Assembly: GCF_003259905.1 (NCBI RefSeq)
Contig: NZ_QLMG01000017.1
Span: 20,518-84,517 of the forward strand
Length of the DNA stretch: 64,000 bases
Origin: Salipiger aestuarii
GTDB lineage: Bacteria; Pseudomonadota; Alphaproteobacteria; Rhodobacterales; Rhodobacteraceae
Reading direction: 5' to 3'
The translations under genes were made by a program, and so were the position numbers. The first letter of the stretch is position 1. Every line of letters starts with the position of its first letter. Under the pieces are notes generated by a model. It did no database searches and had not been told where the DNA came from. It worked only from the letters and a program-made list of their open reading frames with translations. This document shows positions 1 to 7,910 of the stretch, piece after piece.

Positions 1-44
1 GCGGCGCGGCGGACCTGCTGCGGCCTTACAAAAGGAGGGCCTGA
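1..44 (+). CDS. C-terminal end of an upstream phage gene (partial)
   Basis: Only the last 13 codons fall in the window, read in the frame of position 3 and ending with TGA at 42-44. The tail is basic (RPYKRRA). It ends two bases before the portal start, so it belongs to the same transcription unit. By usual phage gene order it could be the large terminase subunit, but nothing visible proves that. Confidence 0.4.
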   Translation, partial: GAADLLRPYKRRA

Positions 45-46
45 GC

Positions 47-1102
47 ATGTGGCCATTCAAGCGAAAGACGGCTGAGGAAACCCGGTCCAGCGGATCGGGT
101 TTCACGGCTGAGATCATGGCAGCGCGGGAAGCCTATGTATCGGGGCGGCGCGGCATTGCCGAACTGACGGCCACGGCTCAAGGCGCTGTGACGCTCTGGG
201 AAGGCGGTCTAGGGCTTGCCGATGTATCCGGCACCGATCTACTGGACCGGCGGTCCCTGACGCTCTGCGCCCGGTCTCTGGCCCTGCGGGGCGAGGCGCT
301 ATTCTTGATCCGTGACGCGGGGCTTGTTCCGTGTTCCGATTGGGATCTGCGCACCCGCGACGGACGGCCCACGGCTTACCGCGTGTCCGTATCCGAGGCG
401 GGCGGCGGACGGTCTGAAACCGCGCTGGCGGCTGAGGTGCTGCACTTTCGGATCGGGTGTGACGTGTCCGCGCCCTACTATGGCACGGCCCCGCTCAAGC
501 GGGCGCAACTGACGGCGGGGCTGTTGAACGCGGTCGAGACGGCGCTTGCCGAGGTATTCGAGACGGCACCGCTGGCCAGCATGATCGTGCCCTTTCCCGA
601 GGCACCGCAAACCGACCTGGAAGCGATGGCGCGCGGTTTCCGGGGCAACCGGGGCAAGGTGCTGATCCGCGAATCCGTCAACGTCGCGGCGGCGGGCGGA
701 CCGGCCCCGATGCAGGACTGGAAGCCCCACGACCTTTCCCCGGACCTGTCGAAAGCCATGACGCGCGAGACGCTGGCGGCGGCGCGGGATGCGATCAACA
801 TGGCCTTTGGCGTCCTGCCCGGCCTTACTGCGCCCGCCACAACCGGGCCGATGGTCAGGGAAGCGCAAAGGCATTTGGCGCAATGGGTGCTGCAACCTGT
901 GGCCATGGGCATTGCCGAGGAAGCATCGGACAAGCTGGGATCGGCGGTCACGCTGGACGTGATGCGGCCCCTTCAAGCCTTCGATGCAGGCGGACGGGCG
1001 CGGGCGATCACGGCGATAGTGGGTGCCTTGGCGCAAGCGAAAGAGGCGGGTGTTGATCCGTCCGACGCTCTGCGGCTGGTCGATTGGGGGAATGAGGTGT
1101 GA
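47..1102 (+). CDS. Phage portal protein, HK97-like
   Basis: 351 residues. Portal proteins form the dodecameric ring at one capsid vertex through which DNA is packaged. The reading rests on overall portal-like character: a variable N-terminus, a central region with the LHFR segment and the APYYGTAPL stretch, and a C-terminal helical part with MVREAQRHLAQWVLQPVA. It is slightly shorter than the usual 380-450 residues. A strong AGGAGG ribosome site precedes the ATG. It is followed by an unknown ORF, an excisionase-like gene and an integrase, so it sits close to the end of an integrated element. The rest of the head genes would lie to the left, outside the window. It could instead be part of a phage satellite. 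Confidence 0.75.
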   Translation: MWPFKRKTAEETRSSGSGFTAEIMAAREAYVSGRRGIAELTATAQGAVTLWEGGLGLADVSGTDLLDRRSLTLCARSLALRGEALFLIRDAGLVPCSDWDLRTRDGRPTAYRVSVSEAGGGRSETALAAEVLHFRIGCDVSAPYYGTAPLKRAQLTAGLLNAVETALAEVFETAPLASMIVPFPEAPQTDLEAMARGFRGNRGKVLIRESVNVAAAGGPAPMQDWKPHDLSPDLSKAMTRETLAAARDAINMAFGVLPGLTAPATTGPMVREAQRHLAQWVLQPVAMGIAEEASDKLGSAVTLDVMRPLQAFDAGGRARAITAIVGALAQAKEAGVDPSDALRLVDWGNEV

Positions 1103-1198
1103 AGCGTCCAACCTCAAGCACCAAAGAAACCGCGTTTCGTTGGCTTGACCGCGCCTTTGAAATGTGGTTTCTTAGGATTCGAGGCATTGGATTATGGC

Positions 1199-1900
1199 AT
1201 GGCGAAGCTCAAGCACTTGGCAGCATTGATCGAAAAAATGAACGGCGGCGACACCGCGCGGACCAATTCGCTTGTTATGGTCGCGCGCAAAGCTGGGCTT
1301 TTCACGACCGGCGGGCGTGGACCGAACGCCCCCGAAATGTGGCCAACCGACTTTGGGCGCGCTCTGCTGCTGGGCACCACGCTTGCCACCCCGACGCGCG
1401 CCGCTGAGACGGTCAAGACGCTTGAGGCGGCGCAACCCTTTATCGTCAAAATCGACCCGATGGACGGCGGCGGCTTTCGTGACGTTGACCCCGACGAAAG
1501 CCGACTGATGGGCGCGGACGTTTACGAAAACCCGTATCTGCCTTCCTTCCTTTCGGACATGCCCAACGATCTGGCGGGCTTTCTAGAGGAACTTTTCGCG
1601 TCACTTTTTGCTGGCGAATGGTCTTTTCAAGACTGGGATCAATTCCGCGTCAGGGATGCTTACGGGCGCTTTGAAATATCATTCTTGTTGCACGGCGCTC
1701 GCTACATCGAGGGCAAGGCATCGGGCTGGAATGAGGTTTCCGACGATGAGCGCACCCCCGCGCATTATGGCTGGGAATTTGTGTTCCACGTTGAGAAGCC
1801 CACCGAACACCATGAGTTTTTCGGGGCGGTGGATCGGGTGATCTACTCGAACGCGCTCAAGGCATTGCAGGAATTGGCGCGGGGTGGCGACAATGGCTAA
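1199..1900 (+). CDS. Hypothetical protein of the integrated element
   Basis: 233 residues from the ATG at 1199; a TTG at 1145 would add 18 residues. Neither start has a clear ribosome site. I do not recognise a family. The protein is acidic and soluble-looking, with no signal peptide or membrane span, and is rich in aromatics near the C-terminus (FQDWDQFRV, HYGWEFVFH). It overlaps the next gene by 8 bases, so it is translated with the excisionase-like protein and the integrase. The start choice is uncertain. Confidence 0.6.
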   Translation: MAKLKHLAALIEKMNGGDTARTNSLVMVARKAGLFTTGGRGPNAPEMWPTDFGRALLLGTTLATPTRAAETVKTLEAAQPFIVKIDPMDGGGFRDVDPDESRLMGADVYENPYLPSFLSDMPNDLAGFLEELFASLFAGEWSFQDWDQFRVRDAYGRFEISFLLHGARYIEGKASGWNEVSDDERTPAHYGWEFVFHVEKPTEHHEFFGAVDRVIYSNALKALQELARGGDNG

Positions 1901-2129
1901 CGCAAACCTCAATATCAGCGTCATTGAAAAGCGGATGCTGAAACAAACTGAGGCGGCGGACTATACCGGCTTGCCCGTCAAGCACTTCAAGGCGACATGC
2001 CCGGTCCAGCCGGTCGAGATGCGCCCCGGCACGATCCTTTGGGACAAGCGCGACCTGGATAAGTGGATTGACGCAATGAAGGAAGGGGCTGAGATGGCGA
2101 CGCAAGACGCCATTCTTGGCAAGCTGTAA
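1893..2129 (+). CDS. Small helix-turn-helix protein, excisionase/AlpA-like
   Basis: 78 residues from the ATG at 1893; a GTG at 1884 is possible. The first half reads as a winged HTH of the AlpA/excisionase type (LKQTEAADYTGLPVKHF, then KWIDAMKE at the end of the domain). Such proteins bind the ends of integrated elements and steer the integrase toward excision, or act as small regulators. It lies between an unknown ORF (8-base overlap) and the integrase (TAATG, one-base overlap), which fits a recombination directionality factor. The assignment rests on the short HTH pattern and the position. Confidence 0.6.
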   Translation: MANANLNISVIEKRMLKQTEAADYTGLPVKHFKATCPVQPVEMRPGTILWDKRDLDKWIDAMKEGAEMATQDAILGKL

Positions 2130-3220
2130 TGACGCGCATCAGGGTAAAGGGCTTCAAGATATTCGATGACCGGCACGGGAAACCGCGCTGCTATCATCGC
2201 GCCACTGGCCACAAGATCGACCTGGAAAAGACCCCGCTGGGATCGGCTGAGTTTTTCGCGGAATGCGCCCGCATTGCAGCCATTGCCGAGGCGAGGAAGG
2301 CGCAATCCCCCAAGCCGGGAACGCTTGGCGGGCTGGTCAATGCCTATTTCCAGACTGAGCACTTTGGCAATCTGGCGGATGCCACCAAGCGCGACTATCG
2401 CAAGTGCGCTGACTTCCTGCACCCGATCCGTGACACGCCCGTTTCCGCGATCAAGACGCCCCTTATGTCTGGCATCCATGACAAGGCGGCGGGCAAGATC
2501 GGCTGGCGGCGGGCAAACATGGTCCGCACCTTTCTGAGCCAAGTTTTCCGTTACGCCATTCCGAAAGGTCTGATCGACCGGGACTATGCGGCGGGCGTCA
2601 TTCCCAAGCCGCGCCCGAAAGATCGGCCCTATGCCAACCGGCCCTGGACGGTCGAGGAACGCGCCGTTGTGCTGGATCGGGCCGCGCCTCACGTCCGGGT
2701 GGCGGTCGCGCTGATCATGAACACCGGCCTTGATCCGTCCGACGCGCTCAAGCTGACCCGTCGCCAGATCGACGGCAACACGATCTGGGGCGTCCGGGGC
2801 AAGACGGGGCACGAGGTCGCCATTCCTATCGGCCCGACGCTGCAAGCGGCTCTGGACGCTGCACCGGCCCACGACGCGGTGACGATCCTTGCCACGTCCA
2901 CCGGGAAGCCTTGGACCTACAACGGCTTTTCGACGGTCTGGCACCGCTTCAAGAAAAAGCTGGAAACTGAGGGAGCCGTGCAACCCGGTCTGACCCTCAA
3001 GGGGCTGCGGCACACCGTGGCCACGACGCTACGCGAGGCGGGGCTTGAGGAACGCCAGATTGCGGACCTGCTGGGGCAGAAAACCCCGTCTATGGCCCGC
3101 CACTATTCCCGGTCTGCCAACTTGGCGGACCGCAACCGGATCACGATGGAAACACTCGAAAAGGAGAACGAACGCCGATCAAAAGTTGTCAAACCATTCA
3201 AGAAAACTGTCAAACCCTGA
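2129..3220 (+). CDS. Tyrosine recombinase (phage-type integrase)
   Basis: 363 residues. The N-terminal ~60 residues fit an arm-binding region, residues ~65-155 the core-binding (SAM-like) domain, and ~170-340 the catalytic domain. Visible catalytic residues: Lys225 (GKTG), Arg294-His295 (GLRHT) and nucleophile Tyr326 (RHYSR). The family normally has TGxR at the first catalytic Arg, but here the motif reads TGLDPSD, with Asp202 in that place. The third-motif His is Gln317 (LLGQ). The gene ends 42 bp from the CCA end of tRNA-Phe, the usual place for an integrase using a tRNA 3' end as attachment site. The C-terminal tail is Lys-rich. Confidence 0.93.
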   Translation: MTRIRVKGFKIFDDRHGKPRCYHRATGHKIDLEKTPLGSAEFFAECARIAAIAEARKAQSPKPGTLGGLVNAYFQTEHFGNLADATKRDYRKCADFLHPIRDTPVSAIKTPLMSGIHDKAAGKIGWRRANMVRTFLSQVFRYAIPKGLIDRDYAAGVIPKPRPKDRPYANRPWTVEERAVVLDRAAPHVRVAVALIMNTGLDPSDALKLTRRQIDGNTIWGVRGKTGHEVAIPIGPTLQAALDAAPAHDAVTILATSTGKPWTYNGFSTVWHRFKKKLETEGAVQPGLTLKGLRHTVATTLREAGLEERQIADLLGQKTPSMARHYSRSANLADRNRITMETLEKENERRSKVVKPFKKTVKP

Positions 3221-3261
3221 AAGGCTCAAAAATGAATATCGAGCAATATCAAGAGTTTGAA

Positions 3262-3290
3262 TGGTGCCCGGGGGCGGAATCGAACCACCG
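3262..3290. other. Probable attachment site (att) at the tRNA-Phe 3' end
   Basis: The last part of tRNA-Phe (T-arm, acceptor 3' strand and CCA) lies directly beside the integrase gene. Integrases of this class usually recombine within such a tRNA 3' segment and restore the gene. The exact core cannot be set because the second copy would lie left of the window. I infer it from position only. Confidence 0.4.
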
Positions 3291-3336
3291 ACACGAGGAT
3301 TTTCAATCCACTGCTCTACCCCTGAGCTACCCGGGC
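3262..3336 (-). tRNA. tRNA-Phe (anticodon GAA)
   Basis: On the minus strand the 75-nt sequence folds as a full cloverleaf. The acceptor stem GCCCGGG pairs with CCCGGGC, the anticodon loop is TTGAAAA with GAA, the T-loop is TTCGATT, and CCA is encoded. It supplies Phe for translation. The 3' end faces the integrase gene on its left, marking the chromosomal side of the integrated element. Confidence 0.97.
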
Positions 3337-3343
3337 ACGGGTT

Positions 3344-3360
3344 GAAGGGCAGCGCCCTTC
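3344..3360. other. Perfect 7-bp inverted repeat upstream of tRNA-Phe
   Basis: GAAGGGC-AGC-GCCCTTC lies 8 bp from the 5' end of tRNA-Phe, in the 149-bp gap before mnmH. No T-run follows on either strand, so it is not a typical terminator. It could be a protein-binding palindrome or a structured leader. Role unknown. Confidence 0.35.
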
Positions 3361-3485
3361 GGGTGGGGCGGAGATAGCCGAGCCGACAGGCGGTGTCCAG
3401 AGCCTTTTTGCAGGAAAAATCGCATCCGCCGATGCGTGCGTGATGGCGCTTTCACACGGCGGCGCTCCGGGGTAGAGCTTCGGCC

Positions 3486-4544
3486 ATGGCACGCAGCTTT
3501 GACTCCCTTTCGGGCATCCTTTCGCATGGCTTTGACAGCGTCATCGACGTCCGCAGCCCCGCCGAATTCGCCGAGGACCATATTCCCGGCGCCATAAACC
3601 TGCCCGTGCTCGACAACGAAGAGCGCGCGCGCGTCGGCACCATCTACAAGCAGCAAAGCCCTTTTCTGGCGCGCAAGATCGGCGCCGCTCTGGTGTTTCG
3701 TAACGCGTCGGGTCATATCGAAGGGCCGCTTGCGCATCATGGGGGCGGCTGGCGCCCGCTGGTCTATTGCTGGCGGGGCGGGCAACGCTCGGGGTCTTTC
3801 GCCTGGATGTTGCAGCAAATCGGCTGGCGCGCCGAAGCGGTCGATGGTGGCTACAAGACCTATCGCAGGCTGGTGACCCGCGCGCTTTACGACACACCGC
3901 TGACGCATCGGTTCCTGCAGCTCGGCGGCTACACCGGGACCGCCAAGACCGCGCTCTTGCCCAAGCTCGCGGCACGCGGCACGCAGGTGATCGACCTTGA
4001 AGGTCTGGCGCGCCATCGCGGCTCGCTTCTGGGGGCGATGCCGGGCGGGCAACCCAGCCAGAAGGGGTTCGAAACCGAGCTGGCCGCACAGCTGGCACGG
4101 CTGGATCCGGAGCGACCGGTGATTGTCGAAGCCGAAAGCAGCAAGATCGGGCAGATCATCCTGCCGCCATCGTTGTGGGACAGCATGAAGACCGCGCCAT
4201 GGATCGAGGTGTCGGCGCCGCTGGAGGCGCGCGCGGCCTATCTTGACCGGGCCTATGACGACATTCTGTCTGACGGTGCGCGGCTTCGAACACAGTTGTC
4301 GCCGCTGCGCTTTCATCGCGGCCATGCGCTGGTGGACGCCTGGGAGCGGATGATCGAGGACGGCGCGCGGTTGGCCTTGTGCCAGTCGCTTGCGGCGGAT
4401 CATTACGATCCGGCCTATGACAAATCCATGTCGGCGATGACGCCACATGTGCTGGAGCGGTTCGAAACGCCGGCGTTGGACGATGCCGCGCTGGAGCGGC
4501 TTGCGGACCGGATCGCCAAGCGGCTTCAGACGATTTCGATATGA
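3486..4544 (+). CDS. mnmH: tRNA 2-selenouridine synthase (rhodanese domain + P-loop)
   Basis: 352 residues. The enzyme replaces sulfur by selenium at the wobble 2-thiouridine of tRNA Glu, Gln and Lys, using selenophosphate; the reaction goes through a geranylated intermediate in characterised homologues. The N-terminal rhodanese domain carries Cys95 in the loop YCWRGGQRSGS, the family's catalytic loop. The middle has a P-loop (GGYTGTAKT, ~147-155). Length is typical. The gene runs toward selD, which makes its selenophosphate, and their 3' ends overlap by 19 bp, so the pair forms a selenium-modification locus. Confidence 0.95.
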   Translation: MARSFDSLSGILSHGFDSVIDVRSPAEFAEDHIPGAINLPVLDNEERARVGTIYKQQSPFLARKIGAALVFRNASGHIEGPLAHHGGGWRPLVYCWRGGQRSGSFAWMLQQIGWRAEAVDGGYKTYRRLVTRALYDTPLTHRFLQLGGYTGTAKTALLPKLAARGTQVIDLEGLARHRGSLLGAMPGGQPSQKGFETELAAQLARLDPERPVIVEAESSKIGQIILPPSLWDSMKTAPWIEVSAPLEARAAYLDRAYDDILSDGARLRTQLSPLRFHRGHALVDAWERMIEDGARLALCQSLAADHYDPAYDKSMSAMTPHVLERFETPALDDAALERLADRIAKRLQTISI

Positions 4545-6679
4545 CCGGGCCAGTCGCCGGCAATGCAGCCGATCACCGCCGCGTCATGACCAAGGCTGCG
4601 CAACTGCCGCACCTTTGTGGCGCCATCGGGAATGGCGGCCAACAGCCCTCCGGCGGTTTGCGGATCGCATAAAAGCTCGGCGCGGGGGCTGTCCGGGGCA
4701 AGACCGGGAATGGCCGCAAGGTTCTGTGGATACAGGGTCGAGCGGACGCCCTGCGCGGCAAGCGCCTCTGCCCCGGCAAGCAGGGGGACGGCGTCCAGTA
4801 CCAGGCGCGCGCCGACGCCAGAGGCGGTCAGGATGCCGTGCAGATGCCCCGCAAGGCCAAAGCCCGTCACATCGGTCATGGCGTGGGCGTCTCGCAGCAG
4901 CTTTGCCGCGTCCCCCTGGGGGCGCGACATGCTGGCCAGGGCCTGCGCCACATCGGCGCCGCGCGCGCGGCCCTGCATTTCGGCCGCCATGATAACGCCC
5001 GAACCGATGGGCCTGGTGAGGATCAGATCGTCGCCCTCCCGCGCGCGCGAAAGAGTGATGGGCGCGCGGTCACACAGGCCGGTCAACGTGAAGCCGATGG
5101 TCAGCTCATCGCCCATCGAGCTGTGGCCCCCGACGATCTCGGCGCCCGCGCCGCGCAGGATCTCGCCGGCGGCGATCAGGATTTCCGAAAGGCTGCGCTC
5201 GGCCAGGGCTTCGGACATCCGGGGCAGGGTGATGCTTGCGGTGGCGGCCTGGGGCTGCGCGCCCATCGCCCAGATGTCGCCCAGGGCGTGCACGGCGGTG
5301 ATCCGGGCCATCAGCACCGGATCGGCGGTGAAGGCGCGCAAATGATCGGTGGTCATCACCTGCCGCGCGCCGCCGGTCAGCAGCAGCGCCGCATCGTCGC
5401 CGGGCAAGGGGGTGACGTCGGCGCGAACCGGCGCGGGCAGGCGGGACAGCGCCGCGCCAAGGGCCGCGCGCCCGACCTTGGCGCCGCAGCCGCCGCACAT
5501 GGGTTTGTCACCAAGCGCATCGGACGTGCCCGCGGCGCGCGGGACCGGCAGCGGGGGCGGCGCCATTTCGGGCAGATCGGCAAGCTTGCGCATGAATTTA
5601 CGGTCGATGCGATCCTTCCAGCGCCACATCAGCGATCCCGACGGGGCAAGGCCGAACCGGTCGGCAAGAGCGGATTTTTCGCCCAGCGAGATCAGCTTGA
5701 GATAGTCCTTTTGCGGGTGGTAGCTGCGCAGGGCACCGTCCTCGGCCAGGCGCCTGCGCAGGTTTTCAAACAGCACTGGCGCCTGGCGCACGGCAAAGAC
5801 GCCCGCTTTCGGGCGCGGCGTCCGGGTCATGTGCGCGCAGTCTCCGGCGGCGAAAATGCCCGGGTCAGAGCTTTGCAGCGTGGGGGCTACGGCGATGAAA
5901 CCGTCCTGCGTGGCCAGCCCGCTTTGCGCAAGCCAGGGCGCGGGCCAGGCCCCGGCGGCGCCGGTGACGAAATGTGCGGCGATGATGTCGCCGTTTTCCA
6001 GGCGCAGGCCCTCTGGCGTGACGCCGGCCACGGGGGTGTTTTCGTGCAGGGTCACGCCTTGCGCGGCCAGCGCCCGGCGCAACCGCCGTGCCGCGCGCGG
6101 GCGCAGCGCGGCCAAGGCGGTGGACCGGTCGACCAGGTGGACCTGCGCGTCCCGCGATCGGTCGCGCAGGGCGTGGGCCATCGCGGCGGCCAGCTCGGCT
6201 CCGGCAACGCCGCTGCCGATGACGGCAACGCTGGCAGGACCGGTGCCATCGCGGAATGCGGCCCACCTCTGGGCGAAAGGGCCCAGCGGTTTGGCGGGAA
6301 CCGCGTGATCGGCAAATCCCGGCAGATCGGGCATGGCCGATGTGATGCCGATGTCGACCGAGGCAACATCGAAGCCGACCGGCGGACGGTCGGGCAGGTG
6401 GATCTGACGCGCGTCGAGGTCGATGCCGTCGACGGCCCCAAGGATCACCCGCGCTCCGGCGAAACGCGCAAGCCTTACCAGGTCGATGTCCAGATCGTCA
6501 CGGCTGTAATGCCCGGCGACAAAGCCCGGAAGCATCCCTGAATACGGCGCGGTGGGGCCTGGATTTACAAGGGTCACGCGGGCGCCAGGCAGCGGAGACA
6601 TTCCCCACATGCGCAGGACGAGCGCGTGGGCGTGACCGCCCCCGATCAGCACAAGGTCTTTGGTAAGGGGGAGAGACAT
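4526..6679 (-). CDS. selD: FAD/NAD-dependent oxidoreductase fused to selenide, water dikinase
   Basis: 717 residues from the second of two tandem ATGs; an upstream in-frame ATG would add 46 Arg/Gly-rich residues that look non-coding. Residues 1-370 are a pyridine-nucleotide-disulfide-type oxidoreductase: FAD motif GGGHAHA (13-19), second dinucleotide motif IGSGVAGAE, and the FAD-associated GIFAAGDCAH near 275-283. Residues ~388-717 are SelD, with CGGCGAK (395-401) at the catalytic Cys/Lys site and GDDAAL (428-433) for metal and nucleotide binding. SelD makes selenophosphate from selenide and ATP. The fused domain presumably handles redox of the selenium donor; that part is inference from the fusion. 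The family position often held by selenocysteine is Cys here. Confidence 0.93.
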   Translation of the reverse strand: MSLPLTKDLVLIGGGHAHALVLRMWGMSPLPGARVTLVNPGPTAPYSGMLPGFVAGHYSRDDLDIDLVRLARFAGARVILGAVDGIDLDARQIHLPDRPPVGFDVASVDIGITSAMPDLPGFADHAVPAKPLGPFAQRWAAFRDGTGPASVAVIGSGVAGAELAAAMAHALRDRSRDAQVHLVDRSTALAALRPRAARRLRRALAAQGVTLHENTPVAGVTPEGLRLENGDIIAAHFVTGAAGAWPAPWLAQSGLATQDGFIAVAPTLQSSDPGIFAAGDCAHMTRTPRPKAGVFAVRQAPVLFENLRRRLAEDGALRSYHPQKDYLKLISLGEKSALADRFGLAPSGSLMWRWKDRIDRKFMRKLADLPEMAPPPLPVPRAAGTSDALGDKPMCGGCGAKVGRAALGAALSRLPAPVRADVTPLPGDDAALLLTGGARQVMTTDHLRAFTADPVLMARITAVHALGDIWAMGAQPQAATASITLPRMSEALAERSLSEILIAAGEILRGAGAEIVGGHSSMGDELTIGFTLTGLCDRAPITLSRAREGDDLILTRPIGSGVIMAAEMQGRARGADVAQALASMSRPQGDAAKLLRDAHAMTDVTGFGLAGHLHGILTASGVGARLVLDAVPLLAGAEALAAQGVRSTLYPQNLAAIPGLAPDSPRAELLCDPQTAGGLLAAIPDGATKVRQLRSLGHDAAVIGCIAGDWPGHIEIV

Positions 6680-6821
6680 CATGGGGCGGCTTCCGGACCT
6701 GGCATTGCCGCAAGCCTTTAGCATGGTGCGCTGCGCCTGCCCATTGCCGAAGGAGCGGTGCGGCAAAGGGCGCGCGGCCTGCCCCCCCCTGGCCTCTCGG
6801 CACCGCCCCTGGGACAATTCG

Positions 6822-7874
6822 TCAGAAAACGGCCCTGTCGGATCGACCCTGGCGGATCGCCAGGCCGTCGCCGTCGAAAAGGTGGGTCTGGCCGTCTTCG
6901 AACTTCAGGCCGACGGGCTGGCCGGGGGCAAGGCCGGTGTCGCCATGCGCCCGGATCGTGAGCTTGCCCGCGCTGCCGCAATCGGCGATCACATAGGTGT
7001 CGGCGCCAAGATATTCCAGCACATCGACTGTGCCGTCGATCTGCCCGCTACCCGCTGCGCCAAGGGCGATGTGTTCGGGGCGGATGCCGAAATGCGCCGC
7101 CGTCCGGGGCAGCGGGGCGGGCAGGCGCAGCTCGGGCGTGGTCGCCGCGAAGACGTTCATCTTGGGCGAGCCGATGAACTGCGCGACAAACAGGTTGCCG
7201 GGCCGCTCGTACAGCTCACGCGGGCTGCCGACCTGGCTGACGCGGCCGGCCTCAAGCACCACGATGCGGTCCGCAAGGGTCATCGCCTCGACCTGGTCAT
7301 GGGTAACGTAGATCATCGTCGATTTCAGCGACTGGTGCAGCTTGGCGATTTCGTAACGCATTTCGACGCGCAGGGCGGCGTCAAGGTTCGACAAGGGCTC
7401 GTCGAACAGAAAGGCGGTGGGGTCGCGCACGATGGACCGCCCGATGGCAACGCGCTGGCGCTGCCCGCCCGACAAATCCTTGGGGCGGCGATCCAGAAGG
7501 GGTTCCAGTTTCAGCACACGGGCGGCCTCATCGACCTTGGCGTCCATCTCGGCCCTGGGCACGCCCGCGGCTCTGAGCGAAAAGCCCATGTTGTCGCGCA
7601 CGCTCATGTGCGGGTACAAAGCGTAGCTCTGGAACACCATGGCAAGGCCGCGTCGGGCGGGCGGCTCGGCGGTGGCGTCGGTGGCGCCGATCATGATCTG
7701 CCCGCGCGATGTTTCCTCCAGCCCGGCGATCATCCGCAGCAGGGTGGATTTGCCACAGCCAGACGGGCCGACGAAGATGATGAATTCGCCTTCCTCGATG
7801 GCCAGATCGACGCCCTTGATAACCTGCGCTTCGCCGTACCATTTTTCGACGGACTTCAGTTCGATGCTTGCCAT
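6822..7874 (-). CDS. Sugar ABC transporter ATP-binding protein, MalK/UgpC type
   Basis: 350 residues, last gene of a four-gene importer operon. Walker [10 protein letters not shown] (36-44), Q-loop FQSYAL, signature LSGGQRQR (134-141), Walker B FLFDEP (155-160) and switch His in VTHDQ. Residues ~240-350 form the OB-fold regulatory domain typical of MalK/UgpC (IRPEH motif). It energises the two permeases upstream. Substrate is not readable from this subunit; the gene order matches alpha-glucoside (Agl) systems but no glycoside hydrolase is present. Confidence 0.93.
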   Translation of the reverse strand: MASIELKSVEKWYGEAQVIKGVDLAIEEGEFIIFVGPSGCGKSTLLRMIAGLEETSRGQIMIGATDATAEPPARRGLAMVFQSYALYPHMSVRDNMGFSLRAAGVPRAEMDAKVDEAARVLKLEPLLDRRPKDLSGGQRQRVAIGRSIVRDPTAFLFDEPLSNLDAALRVEMRYEIAKLHQSLKSTMIYVTHDQVEAMTLADRIVVLEAGRVSQVGSPRELYERPGNLFVAQFIGSPKMNVFAATTPELRLPAPLPRTAAHFGIRPEHIALGAAGSGQIDGTVDVLEYLGADTYVIADCGSAGKLTIRAHGDTGLAPGQPVGLKFEDGQTHLFDGDGLAIRQGRSDRAVF

Positions 7875-7910
7875 TCGTTCTTTCTCCTGCCGCGTCGGAG
7901 CGGCGACCGT

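Noticed and set aside
1..3220. Gene transfer agent cluster
   Set aside because: A portal gene is present, but an integrase and an AlpA-like gene beside tRNA-Phe fit an integrated phage or satellite, not the chromosomal GTA cluster.
4838..6541. Long plus-strand open frame across selD
   Set aside because: It is antisense to the clearly conserved SelD fusion; its product is His/Gln/Arg-rich low-complexity sequence, a GC-rich shadow.
6755..6806. Inverted repeat GCGGTGC...GCACCGC before selD
   Set aside because: The loop is 38 bases and no T-run follows, so it is not supported as a terminator.
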